Source of the DNA: Actinomadura mexicana
GTDB lineage: Bacteria > Actinomycetota > Actinomycetes > Streptosporangiales > Streptosporangiaceae
Assembly (NCBI RefSeq): GCF_900188105.1
Contig: NZ_FZNP01000001.1
Span: 868,001 to 932,000, forward strand
DNA: 64,000 nt
Direction of reading: 5' to 3'
Shown here piece after piece: positions 40,439 to 48,270 of the stretch. The notes under the pieces are model-generated. The model did no database searches. It was not told the DNA's origin and worked only from the letters and a program-made list of their open reading frames with translations. Position 1 is the first letter of the stretch. Each line of letters starts with the position of its first letter. Made by a program: the position numbers and the translations under genes.

Positions 40439-41719
40439 TCAGGGGAGGCGGTAGCGGGAGACGAAGTCCCAGATCACGGCGTTGGCGTCGATGTCGTAGG
40501 TGGTGCCGCCGAGGAACGGGCCGAGGAACGGCGTCCCGCCGGGCCAGTTATGCCCGCCGCCCTTGATCTGGTAAAGCGTGACGGGGCCGTCCGCCGGGCA
40601 GTCGGGGTGGTCATGGCGGACGACGGTGGTGTTGTCGCCGGGCGCGGTGTCGGGCAGGTTCGTCGGAACGGCCCTGGTGCCGCACCCGTTGTTGCGCATC
40701 CAGAAGTCGAGCGCGGGCTGGACCGTCGTGTAGGGGACGAGGGGGTCGCCGTCCCCGTGGATCAGGACGATCGGGACATGGCGTCCGGGATGGCAGGCGC
40801 CGGGATCGTTGAGCTGGCCGGACACCGGCACATAAGCGGCGAACCGATCGTTGTCGCAGGCCATCTTGCTGGTGAAGAAGCCGCCGTTGCTCATGCCGGA
40901 CGCGTACAGGCGCCTGGGGTCGGCGTTGAACCGCTCGACCAGGATGTCCTGCAGCCGTCCGACGAACCCGGGATCGTCGACGTCCGGGCTCGGCGTCCCC
41001 ACCTGGACGCCCTGCCAGCCCTTGCCGTAGTGCTCAGGGGTGATCATGATGAAGCCGCGGGTCTGCGCGTAGTCGGCCATGCGGCCGAAGAACTCGGCGG
41101 CGCCCGGCGTCTCGAACAGCCCGGGGAAATGGAACAGCACCGGACGCGGCGTACCGTCGTAGTCGTCGGGCAGCCGGAGGACGGCGTTCCTGGCCTGCCC
41201 GGCGTGGGTGATGCGGATGGCGTGGTCGCCCGGATCGGGACGGCGGTCCTCGACCGTGAACGAGACCCGCCGGCCGGACGCCGCGCCGCCGCGCCGGACG
41301 GTCCCGCTCCCCTCCCACTTCACCGTGGCCTGACCGGGAACCGCGACCTGGCCGCCGACGTTCGCGGACACCTCCACACCCGCGCCGGGATCCTTGAGGG
41401 TGAACGTCCCCTTCATCCCGAAGCCTTCGCGAACGATGTCGAAGGAAACGGTCGCGGTACCGCCTTCGGCGCCCGGAAGCGTCCCCGTCCCCTGGATCTT
41501 GTTGGTCTCGTAGGACGCGACATTGTCCAGGACGGCGATGGCCCCCGAGGACAGCTCCCCCGTCAGGGAGTAGGCCGGCGACCCGGCCGCGGTGACGGTC
41601 ACACGATCTGCGGCGGGTGAGGCGGCGTGGGCCGTTCCCGCGGAGACGGCGCTCAACGCCGTCCCCGCCAGCAGCGCGGCACCGAAGCCGCGCCGCATCC
41701 GAGCGAGCTGGGAGTCCAC
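40439..41719 (-). CDS. Secreted PHB-depolymerase/feruloyl-esterase-like hydrolase
   Basis: This 426-residue precursor has a signal peptide ending in AHA (about residue 32). A roughly 120-residue N-terminal beta-rich region (GTLPGAEGGTATVSFDIVREGFGMKGTFTLKD) precedes an alpha/beta hydrolase domain of the LpqC/PHB-depolymerase type. Catalytic motifs are GMSNGG (nucleophile Ser), HGDGDPLVPY (Asp) and GGGHNWPG (His). The GTG follows AGGAGG. Likely substrates are polyhydroxyalkanoates or feruloyl esters. It is the window's second secreted ester-polymer hydrolase. Confidence 0.88.
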   Translation of the reverse strand: MDSQLARMRRGFGAALLAGTALSAVSAGTAHAASPAADRVTVTAAGSPAYSLTGELSSGAIAVLDNVASYETNKIQGTGTLPGAEGGTATVSFDIVREGFGMKGTFTLKDPGAGVEVSANVGGQVAVPGQATVKWEGSGTVRRGGAASGRRVSFTVEDRRPDPGDHAIRITHAGQARNAVLRLPDDYDGTPRPVLFHFPGLFETPGAAEFFGRMADYAQTRGFIMITPEHYGKGWQGVQVGTPSPDVDDPGFVGRLQDILVERFNADPRRLYASGMSNGGFFTSKMACDNDRFAAYVPVSGQLNDPGACHPGRHVPIVLIHGDGDPLVPYTTVQPALDFWMRNNGCGTRAVPTNLPDTAPGDNTTVVRHDHPDCPADGPVTLYQIKGGGHNWPGGTPFLGPFLGGTTYDIDANAVIWDFVSRYRLP

Positions 41720-42018
41720 AGCGGTCCCTCCTGTGAATCGCCGACAGGCCCGTCAAAGGCGAAGTCGCGCCACAGTAAGTCCCGCCCGCATCAACGACCA
41801 CTCACCAACCGAACACACTTGCCCGCCTTTTTTGACACCCCCCGACAACTAATTTTCATACCTCCAGGTAGGCCCCCTCACGGGCGCAGCGATCAGCCGC
41901 CTCGGGGCCCCACCCGCCGCCACCGGACACCCGGGCAGGGCCCGACCACGGACTCTGCGGCTCCGGGTGAGTTGGTTTCGGAAACGTGCAGTGACCGCGA
42001 TTCGTCGGTGCTACTCCA
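41720..42018. other. Intergenic region, esterase / GyrI-like gene
   Basis: This is 299 bp between two minus-strand genes, so it should contain the esterase promoter. On the plus strand a TTGACA (41832-41837) with a weak -10 (TTCATA, 41855-41860) is visible but faces no gene. The section near 41890-41960 is GC-rich with no open frame I can support. Confidence 0.4.
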
Positions 42019-42639
42019 TCAGGTCGCCGTCTGGACGGGTTGCCGGAGGACGGTCTTCAATTTGGCGGGCTCGGTCCGGCGGTGGTCGCCGAGGTAGATC
42101 TCGTGATGGTGCCCGGACATTCGCAGGTTGTTCGCGGCGAGGTACTCGTGATGGAGCCTGGCGAGTACGGGCCCCTCATCGTCGTAGGGTCCGACGTGCA
42201 GGAGCTGGGCGCTGGTGCCCTCCTTCAGGGTCTCGTGGCGGACCTCGGCGATCGAGGGGAGGCCCTTCTTCGCCAGCGCGGCCTGTTTGGCCTCGTCGAC
42301 GAGGTCGGCGGTGATCCAGTCGGGCTGGCTGATGAGCATGCGCCACTGCCAGGCGTCCTTGACCCGGGTGATGAACACCTCCGGGCGGTCGGACCACCAC
42401 AGCCCTTCGAGCGGCCCGACGACGAAGTCCCGGCCGAGGGCGGACTTGCTGGTGAACTTGATCGTGTAGGCGACGGCGTAGAGCGCCTCGACGGCGCGGG
42501 CGTAGTCGGCGCTGGTGTTGGGGTCGCCGGAACCGTCGACGGCGATGAACTGCTGCGCGGGCACGTCGACCAGAGCCCAGTCGGTGTTCTTCGGGGCGTA
42601 GCACTGCTTGAGTTCTCGTTTGATGTCATAGCGGGTCAT
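42019..42639 (-). CDS. GyrI-like small-molecule-binding domain protein
   Basis: This 206-residue protein (MTRYDIKRELKQCYAPKNTDWALVDVPAQQFIAVDGSGDPN...) belongs to the actinobacterial GyrI-like family. Its start overlaps the end of the PadR gene by 14 bp, so it is the second gene of that operon. GyrI-like domains bind diverse drugs and hydrolyse some cyclopropane compounds. Coupling to PadR suggests a ligand-responsive drug-handling unit (inference). Confidence 0.87.
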   Translation of the reverse strand: MTRYDIKRELKQCYAPKNTDWALVDVPAQQFIAVDGSGDPNTSADYARAVEALYAVAYTIKFTSKSALGRDFVVGPLEGLWWSDRPEVFITRVKDAWQWRMLISQPDWITADLVDEAKQAALAKKGLPSIAEVRHETLKEGTSAQLLHVGPYDDEGPVLARLHHEYLAANNLRMSGHHHEIYLGDHRRTEPAKLKTVLRQPVQTAT

Positions 42640-43216
42640 TGCCGTCTGCCTTTCTGGCCGGGGGGCTTGGTGGAGAGTGGTCCTCGGCTTCGGCCGCCCG
42701 GTAGTCGGCCAGCCACTGCTGTTCGGCCGCCAACTGACCCAGCGCGTAGTCGAAGGTGGCGCGGACGAAACCGGGCACGTCAGGTTGCGCGTCGCGGGCC
42801 GCCCTGACGGCGGCCGCCTTCTCCGCCAGGGCCGCGGCCCGCCGGTCGAGCGCGGCCCGCAGGCGCTCGGGCGCGATGACCGGCTGGTTGGCCAGACCGA
42901 CCAGCAGGGGCGGGAACACCGGCCGCAGTTCGGCCACCGCGGCCTCGGCCGCCCGTGCGCACGCTCGACGCCCCTCGGGCGTCGGCCCGTATACCCGGCG
43001 GGCCTTTCCCGGGCCGGCTCGCGGCACGTCGATCTCGGTGATCAGCCCACGGTCGCGGAGCCGGGTCAGCAGGTAGTAGATCGAACTGAAGCCGATCTCG
43101 GTCCACTCGCGCATGCCGCGGGCGCTGATGACCTCGTCCAGCTCGTAGCCATGCCTCGGCTTCTCCACGAGCAGGCCGAGCAACGTCAGCTCAGCGGGTG
43201 TCAGGTCGGCGGCCAC
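42626..43216 (-). CDS. PadR-family transcriptional regulator
   Basis: This 196-residue regulator has an N-terminal PadR winged helix (LTLLGLLVEKPRHGYELDEVISARGMREWTEIGFSSIYYLLTRLRDRGLI) and a C-terminal coiled dimerisation region. The start GTG at 43216 has no ribosome site, but TAGGAT lies 6 nt upstream. A leaderless transcript is therefore likely, with its -10 overlapping the palindrome CTAGCGCTAG. It probably represses its own operon. Confidence 0.87.
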   Translation of the reverse strand: MAADLTPAELTLLGLLVEKPRHGYELDEVISARGMREWTEIGFSSIYYLLTRLRDRGLITEIDVPRAGPGKARRVYGPTPEGRRACARAAEAAVAELRPVFPPLLVGLANQPVIAPERLRAALDRRAAALAEKAAAVRAARDAQPDVPGFVRATFDYALGQLAAEQQWLADYRAAEAEDHSPPSPPARKADGNDPL

Positions 43217-43225
43217 CGTTATATC

Positions 43226-43235
43226 CTAGCGCTAG
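43226..43235. promoter_or_regulatory. Palindrome CTAGCGCTAG overlapping the PadR -10
   Basis: The 10-bp perfect palindrome overlaps the TAGGAT -10 candidate of the PadR-GyrI operon. CTAG is rare in such genomes, so two copies in one site stand out. It is a candidate PadR operator. Confidence 0.5.
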
Positions 43236-43502
43236 AACAAAGGTCCATGTGCGATGACCGCACCTGCGTCCCCGCTCAGGCGGCCTTACGGGGCGGACGG
43301 CCCCGGCGCTCGTCGCGGATGCGGGCGCGTTCGCGACGTCGGGCGGTCAGGACGCCGGCGTGGTGGGGAGTTGGCGCTGCGTCGGCGCAGGTGAGCATGA
43401 CTCGCCCCGCTGACCGAGACCGGTCCGCTTCGACTGGCCCGCTGCGTTGTCGATGACGGGCGGCCGCTGCTGGAGTGGACCGGCGGCCTGTCGTTGAACC
43501 GT
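43236..43502. other. Intergenic region with possible gene remnants
   Basis: This 267-bp stretch lies upstream of the PadR palindrome, before the Fic gene. The minus strand has a 40-codon frame (43276-43398) with a basic C-terminus (ARIRDERRGRPPRKAA). The plus strand near 43430-43490 also shows coding-like codons. Neither looks like a complete gene. Confidence 0.3.
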
Positions 43503-44885
43503 CTATTCCCGATACCCCTGAGAGGAAAGTCTGCGTCGGGTCAACGAGAGGCTGATGTTGATGCTCCGGGTGAGGATCAGCGGCTCTCGGGGGTCGTCGG
43601 CCTGGAAGCTCACGCGCCGAAGCAGGCTGACGTCGTCGAGCGCGACGCCCTCACGGGCGAGGATGAAGATGAGGGCGAGGAACGCCGCGCGGGCGTTGCC
43701 GTCGTCGAACGGGTGAAAGAAGCAGATGTCGAGATAGGCCCGGGCCGCGCGAGCGGTCAAGGAGAGTGGACGCTCACTGTCGTGCGCGCTCTCCGCGAGG
43801 CAGGCATCAAGGCGGCTGCGTGTGTCAGGACCGATGCCGTAGCGTTCGCGGCCCCCTTTGGCGAAGGCGGGCGAGCTGCGAAACGGGGGTGGTCGGGACG
43901 TGCCGAGGACGTGTTGCTGCCAGCCCTGGAGCCGCTCGAAGGTGAGGGGGGCACCGCGCGTCGCGTCCGTCCGGACCAACTCCAGGGCGGCGAGCATGCC
44001 TTCGGCACGGGCGGGTTCTATGGCGCCGTCGAAGGCGAGGATGTCTTCCACCGCTCCGTCATGGGACGGGGTCACCGGGTCGTCCCCACCGCCGTCCGAG
44101 GCGTCTTGCCAGGGCACGGCACCACGTGCCGCAAGCCAGCGCTCCAGGTGGTCCAAGGCAGGCCCGCAGGAGTCGGGCTCGACGGGATCCCCTGGTAGGG
44201 ACAGGGCGAGCTGTTCGGCGATGTCGCCGACCAGCACTGTTCCTGGGCTGGTCCAGCTGTGGAATCGCCCACCGATCGCTTCGGCGACCAGAGCCTGTGC
44301 GACGTCGGCCGCCACATGCCAGCGTTGGAGGAACCAGTTGAGTACCTGTTCGCAGTGCCCGTACCAGCCGCTGCCGTGGCCCGTGCGGTCAACGACCTGC
44401 CAGATCAGTTTCCGGACGGCCATCTCCCACAGGATCCGCTGGTCGGCGACAGCGGTCGACCGCAACGGGTAGGCCTCGAACCAGTCGGCGAGACTCTCCA
44501 GCCACGCGCGCCACTCGCACAGCGCCGCGACGACATGGGCGAGCGTCTCCTCCGGTGTGGTGATCGAGTGCCGCGGGCAGCACCAGCCACCGACTGGACC
44601 GCCGTCGAAGTCACCCTCATCGTGGGCCCAGCGCCAGCCCACGGCCCAACGACCGAAACGCTCAGAGAGGGCGTGTGACATGGCGTCCGCCCAGAGCTTG
44701 CCGTTGCCGTGGTCGCGGACCCTCATCGCCGGGGTGGCGAAGGAGACCTCGGGACGGCGACATGCACACCGAGCCGGCCCGAGCGAGTCCACCGCCTGCG
44801 CTGCCGACGAGCGGTCGAACGGATGACGAGAGGGGTCAACCTCGTCCCAGCTCAGCGAGCGAGGGGACAGATCAACGATCACCAC
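43503..44885 (-). CDS. Fic-family protein
   Basis: This 460-residue protein has a C-terminal Fic domain. The active motif HPFDDGNARAAF (about residues 407-418) matches HPFxxGNxR, so AMP or another nucleotide-derived group could be transferred to a target. The first ~290 residues form a separate region with Trp-rich helices (for example WYGHCEQVLNWFLQRWHVAADV) and several cysteines, which I do not recognise. I could not find the [S/T]xxxE[G/N] inhibitory motif by eye. It is monocistronic. The start is uncertain, with GTG 44885 giving the longest form. Codon bias is weaker than in its neighbours. Confidence 0.8.
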   Translation of the reverse strand: MVIVDLSPRSLSWDEVDPSRHPFDRSSAAQAVDSLGPARCACRRPEVSFATPAMRVRDHGNGKLWADAMSHALSERFGRWAVGWRWAHDEGDFDGGPVGGWCCPRHSITTPEETLAHVVAALCEWRAWLESLADWFEAYPLRSTAVADQRILWEMAVRKLIWQVVDRTGHGSGWYGHCEQVLNWFLQRWHVAADVAQALVAEAIGGRFHSWTSPGTVLVGDIAEQLALSLPGDPVEPDSCGPALDHLERWLAARGAVPWQDASDGGGDDPVTPSHDGAVEDILAFDGAIEPARAEGMLAALELVRTDATRGAPLTFERLQGWQQHVLGTSRPPPFRSSPAFAKGGRERYGIGPDTRSRLDACLAESAHDSERPLSLTARAARAYLDICFFHPFDDGNARAAFLALIFILAREGVALDDVSLLRRVSFQADDPREPLILTRSINISLSLTRRRLSSQGYRE

Positions 44886-44968
44886 GTGAGCTTGCCACGC
44901 CCACCCGGCACCTCGGCAAGGGGATATGCGTCCCCAACCTCATGGGACAGAACAGCTAGCCAGACGCC

Positions 44969-45340
44969 TCAGCGCCTCTTCCGCGCGCGCCGCTCCTCTT
45001 CCACGGCGTCGAAGAACCAGTCGGGGAGCACTCCTTCAGCACGCAGAATCCTCCGCTCGTCCGGCCTCAGCCGTTCGGCCACGACATCGACCGGAACGGC
45101 GAACCGCTTGAGCCGCCCACTGGACGCCTCCCGGCCGACCTCCCGGGCATAGCCGGTGGACCCACCGGGAATGTGCCGGTGCATCGGCCCGAGAGGGACC
45201 GCTCCGCCGAGAATCCGCAATGGCACCGCCCACCATGGGTTCGCCCGGCGGCGCAACTCCGGCACCGCGGCCTCCCACGCGAGTCTTGAATCCTGCACCG
45301 GCCTGTTCGGCACCCAGTCCTTGGCACGAGCGATACCCAC
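44969..45340 (-). CDS. Hypothetical protein of the XRE/DUF397 cassette
   Basis: From a GTG at 45340 this frame encodes 123 residues (VGIARAKDWVPNRPVQDSRLAWEAAVPELRRRANPWWAVP...) ending in a basic EEERRARKRR. AGGAAAGG lies about 10 nt upstream, supporting a separate start. The same frame is also continuous with the DUF397-like sequence upstream, so a fusion is possible. I do not recognise a domain. Confidence 0.5.
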   Translation of the reverse strand: MGIARAKDWVPNRPVQDSRLAWEAAVPELRRRANPWWAVPLRILGGAVPLGPMHRHIPGGSTGYAREVGREASSGRLKRFAVPVDVVAERLRPDERRILRAEGVLPDWFFDAVEEERRARKRR

Positions 45341-45673
45341 GGAACACACACCTTTCCTGATCCGGGCACACACTAACGCCGCGTGCACATCCCACACAGC
45401 GCCATACGCCACAAACCGGTGACCGCAGCCGCGCTCGGGACGCCTGGCCTCCCGGGCGCTCCAGCGGCAGGACGTAGAAATCTTCAGGGCTCTGCGAAGC
45501 ACCAGAAACTCACCACGGCCGACGATGCACTTGAGGGCTCTCGGGCCCTTGCTGTCGGGTATCGCCGCAGCCCTCGCAATGCCAGCGATCTCGACGCAGT
45601 TATCTACCAACTCGTTCTCCGCCACGTCCAGCAAATCCCTCCAAGCCGTTTCCTTGGCAGATTCTCCTTTCAC
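45341..45673 (-). CDS. Degenerate DUF397 protein, frame runs into the next ORF
   Basis: The first ~64 residues (from GTG 45673) match DUF397 with drift: AWRDLLDVAENELVDNCVEIAG...DSKGPRALKCIVGRGEFLVLRRALK. The conserved NCVE and DSK are kept, but the leading WRKSS motif is eroded. No stop occurs after the domain, and the frame continues through low-quality sequence into the downstream gene. It is most likely a decaying tandem copy of the DUF397 gene at 45686. Confidence 0.55.
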
Positions 45674-45685
45674 TGGAGGCCATAC

Positions 45686-45871
45686 TTACAACTTTTTGAG
45701 TACCTCAGCGAGACCCCGAAAGTCGTTACGACTTACCGAAATCTGGGGGCCGCCAGGATCTTTACTGTCACGAATTGCAACGATTCCGGAGAACTCGGCC
45801 AGCTCTATACAGTTTGAACCGTCTTCCTTGCTGCGCGACGCCTTGCGCCATACAACTTCAGTCACATCCAT
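45686..45871 (-). CDS. DUF397 domain protein
   Basis: This 61-residue protein has the full DUF397 signature (VWRKASRSKEDGSNCIELAE...VAIRDSKDPGGP...SRNDFRGLAEVLK). DUF397 proteins accompany XRE/DUF5753 regulators in actinomycetes (WhiJ/BldB-associated and Scr-type pairs) and are thought to bind and modulate them. Its start overlaps the end of the XRE gene by 10 bp. Confidence 0.88.
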   Translation of the reverse strand: MDVTEVVWRKASRSKEDGSNCIELAEFSGIVAIRDSKDPGGPQISVSRNDFRGLAEVLKKL

Positions 45872-46656
45872 CTCTCATCAATCACCTTTCTGATCAGCGC
45901 TCGCGAATCTCTCACATTCAGCGCCTCTCCCTGCAACACGACAAACGTCTCAATCACCAATGCCACATGCCTTGGGCTTGTCGTGGTCTCACCCCCGTAG
46001 GCGTTGTCCGTGTACACAACCTGACGCTGGTCGGGCAGGGTAGCGATGACGAAGGGCGCCCATACGTTTCGTATGTAGCGAATCGGGGCTATCTGGAGAG
46101 TAATCTTGTCCCTACAGGAGAGCTCGATGAGATATTCCAGCTGCTCTCTCATCGTCTCCTTCCCGCCCACCTCACGATAGAGGACAGTCTCGTCCATTAC
46201 CACCGAGAGTGCCGGGCCAGGATTCTGACTTAGAATATCCTGCCGCCTCATCCTGCTCCTCACGGCATCTTCATCACCCAAAAGTGCGCGTGCATACGCC
46301 TCCCGCTGGAACAGTCCGTAAACTAACCGCTCCTCAAAGGCGCGGAGCATGATAGCCGTTTGCTCAGCCTTCGGAAAGTTGGCGAAAAACTCGGGATACT
46401 TGTCTGACTTGATCGATTCTAGTAGCTCATCCCACGTGTCGACGAGAGCCGTTCCGGACTTGAGCGCCCGGTCGAGCCGGAGTGCGAACTCCCGTCGACA
46501 GCGCGTACGACCAGACTCGACCTGCGCTATGTAACTACGCGTCACGTTGACCAGGTCGGCAAGGACCTGTTGATTGAGGCCCGCCGCCTTCCGGAGGCGC
46601 CTGACCTCTGCACCAAAGCTCAAGAACTCAGGCTTGACTTTGTTGTACATCGTCAT
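45862..46656 (-). CDS. XRE-family regulator with DUF5753 domain (WhiJ-like)
   Basis: This 264-residue protein has an N-terminal XRE helix-turn-helix (FGAEVRRLRKAAGLNQQVLADLVNVTRSYIAQVESGRTRCRREFALRLDRAL) followed by the DUF5753 region (AIMLRAFEERLVYGLFQREAYARALLG...). The ATG at 46656 is preferred because GGAGG lies 5 nt upstream. The frame extends to 46695 across an inverted repeat. GC content and third-position bias are visibly lower than in neighbours, suggesting horizontal acquisition. It forms an operon with the DUF397 genes and is divergent from the ATP-binding protein. Confidence 0.9.
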   Translation of the reverse strand: MTMYNKVKPEFLSFGAEVRRLRKAAGLNQQVLADLVNVTRSYIAQVESGRTRCRREFALRLDRALKSGTALVDTWDELLESIKSDKYPEFFANFPKAEQTAIMLRAFEERLVYGLFQREAYARALLGDEDAVRSRMRRQDILSQNPGPALSVVMDETVLYREVGGKETMREQLEYLIELSCRDKITLQIAPIRYIRNVWAPFVIATLPDQRQVVYTDNAYGGETTTSPRHVALVIETFVVLQGEALNVRDSRALIRKVIDERWM

Positions 46657-46692
46657 GACGTCCTCCCGGGAGGTCACAGGTGGGGCTGTCAT

Positions 46693-46706
46693 CACTAGTG
46701 TTAGTG
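46693..46706. promoter_or_regulatory. Inverted repeat upstream of XRE regulator
   Basis: CACTA-GTGT-TAGTG lies 37 bp before the chosen XRE start, in the AT-rich divergent region (46657-46871). It is a likely operator for the XRE protein. Confidence 0.45.
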
Positions 46707-46871
46707 CGTGTTGGTCTTTTGTTAGCAGTCATTCACTACACAGACATCGTAGAGCGCTTCATGGCCTGATTGTGTTCGTTCCAACACACAGGGTGATAGC
46801 GGCAGGTTCTCCCGGTTTGACGTGATGCCTCCGTCGAGATCAGCCGCCGTCCAGGCTGGAGGGGTTCACCG

Positions 46872-47270
46872 ATGCCAGCGGTCATGCTCGCGCCAGAGGC
46901 GCCGCCGCTCGTTCTGGAACCGTCTGACGAGGCTCCCGCGAAAGCGCGGCGCTACCTCACCGACCGGTTCCGCGAACTCGGGCACGCCGACGACTTCGTC
47001 GGCCGGCTCGTGGTCACCGAGTTGGTGACCAACAGCTACCGGCACGTCGGTGTCGGGCACATCGTCGTGCGCGTCCTCCCGGACGTCCGCGAACCGCTCA
47101 CCGTGATCGAGGTGTGGGACGAGAGCAGCGCCCTCCCCGTCGTCCAGGGCGAGTCCGACGACGCGGAGGGCGGGCGCGGGTTGTTGCTGCTGTCCGAGCT
47201 CGTCCACGACTGGGGCGTCCGGCCGCTCAACGAGGAGGGGAAGGTCGTATGGGCTCGCTGCGCTCGCTGA
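46872..47270 (+). CDS. ATP-binding protein (RsbW-like HATPase domain)
   Basis: This 132-residue GHKL-type ATPase resembles anti-sigma kinases: N-box LVVTELVTNSYRH, then VIEVWDESS and GGRGLLLLSELVHDWGVRP. The ATG follows GGAGGGG. Proteins of this type sit next to XRE/DUF397 pairs in Streptomyces WhiJ-like and AbaA-like loci. No sigma factor is adjacent. It overlaps the next gene by 22 bp. Confidence 0.88.
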   Translation: MPAVMLAPEAPPLVLEPSDEAPAKARRYLTDRFRELGHADDFVGRLVVTELVTNSYRHVGVGHIVVRVLPDVREPLTVIEVWDESSALPVVQGESDDAEGGRGLLLLSELVHDWGVRPLNEEGKVVWARCAR

Positions 47271-47626
47271 TCGTCCAGGCGGGAGGGCGCCTGCTCTGGT
47301 GGCGGACCCGGCTGGGACGCGCGACGGCGATCCTGTATCTGGAGCTGCTCGCCGCTGCGATCGAGTCCAGGGGCTACCGCTGCGTCAAGCACTACCAGGC
47401 CGATGACCTCCCTACCTGGGTGCCGCTTCTACTGGTCCTCGCGTTCAGCCCGGACGACCACGTCCGTCTGACAGTGAGCGTCCATGCCATGCCCGGTCGG
47501 ACCTGGGCCTATTACGAAGCCGAGCGCGGCGGGCGCGGCTACCTCTCCCCCTGCGGTGACACCGAACGCGCCGCCGACCAGGTGGACGCACTCCTCAAGC
47601 ACCGCATGTTCCCCTCCACCTGGTAA
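47249..47626 (+). CDS. Hypothetical protein coupled to the ATP-binding protein
   Basis: This 125-residue protein (MGSLRSLIVQAGGRLLWWRTRLGRATAILYLELLAAAIESRGYRC...) starts within the ATPase gene, after GAGGAGGGG. It has a hydrophobic patch (TWVPLLLVLAFSP) and a C-terminal helix. No family is recognised; similar small ORFs commonly follow the ATPase in such cassettes (inference). Confidence 0.75.
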   Translation: MGSLRSLIVQAGGRLLWWRTRLGRATAILYLELLAAAIESRGYRCVKHYQADDLPTWVPLLLVLAFSPDDHVRLTVSVHAMPGRTWAYYEAERGGRGYLSPCGDTERAADQVDALLKHRMFPSTW

Positions 47627-47747
47627 CAGCGCTCGTCACCAGCAGAACCACGATGACTCTTACTTCCGCCTCTATAAAGAGCCATCGCGGCCTATACCGG
47701 AAGATCAAGTCAGGCGGTTAGTTGCTTCGGTCGTCGGCGGCCGCCGT

Positions 47748-48182
47748 TCAGTCGCGGTCCGGTTCCGGGGCGCCCGGGGTTTGGTGGGCGGCCGGGCCGG
47801 CGACGCCGACGGGCAGGGCGTCGGATGGGCGCAGGGCGGCGGTGAGCAGGGTGTCGAGCAGCTGCTGGGACGTTTGGAGCCGACTGATCGCCTCGGAGAT
47901 GCGGTGGTGCTCACGGCGCAGGTTGCCGACCATCTCCGGGCAGGTCGACGGCATGAGCCGCTCACCGTCGTCGCGGACGCAGTGCAGCACCCGGGCGATG
48001 ACGGCGGTGGGCAGGCCGGCGTCCAGCAGGACGCGGATGTGGCGTACCGCGGCGACGTCCGAATCGGAGTACTCGCGGTAGCCGTTGGCCAGCCGTAGCG
48101 GCCGGAGCAGTCCCTGCTCCTCGTAGTAGCGCAGCAACCGCCGGCTGACCCCTGTCGCGGCGGCGAGGTCACCGATCCTCAT
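47748..48182 (-). CDS. MerR-family transcriptional regulator
   Basis: This 144-residue regulator has a winged helix (MRIGDLAAATGVSRRLLRYYEEQGLLRPLRLANGYREYS) and a coiled-coil dimerisation helix, then a disordered Pro/Ala tail. The ATG at 48182 has AGGAGG 5 nt upstream. There are two cysteines, but not the metal-binding pattern of CueR/ZntR. It is divergent from an SDR gene with a MerR-type promoter between them, so it probably activates that gene. Confidence 0.9.
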   Translation of the reverse strand: MRIGDLAAATGVSRRLLRYYEEQGLLRPLRLANGYREYSDSDVAAVRHIRVLLDAGLPTAVIARVLHCVRDDGERLMPSTCPEMVGNLRREHHRISEAISRLQTSQQLLDTLLTAALRPSDALPVGVAGPAAHQTPGAPEPDRD

Positions 48183-48201
48183 GCGGCCTCCTGCTCCGGG
48201 T

Positions 48202-48232
48202 TTGACCTTCACACCGATGTGACACCTTAACG
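48202..48232 (+). promoter_or_regulatory. MerR-type promoter of the SDR gene
   Basis: -35 TTGACC (48202-48207) and a -10-like TTAACG (48227-48232) are 19 bp apart. The spacer contains the inverted repeat TCACA-CCGA-TGTGA (48209-48222). The elongated spacer is the hallmark of MerR activation. Confidence 0.7.
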
Positions 48233-48270
48233 TCCTGCCTGATCAAGCTCGTAAGGGGAAGGAGCCCGCC

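Noticed and set aside
41832..41860. Plus-strand promoter (TTGACA, 17 bp, TTCATA)
   Set aside because: No plus-strand gene follows; both flanking genes are on the minus strand. It is probably chance in a locally AT-richer stretch.
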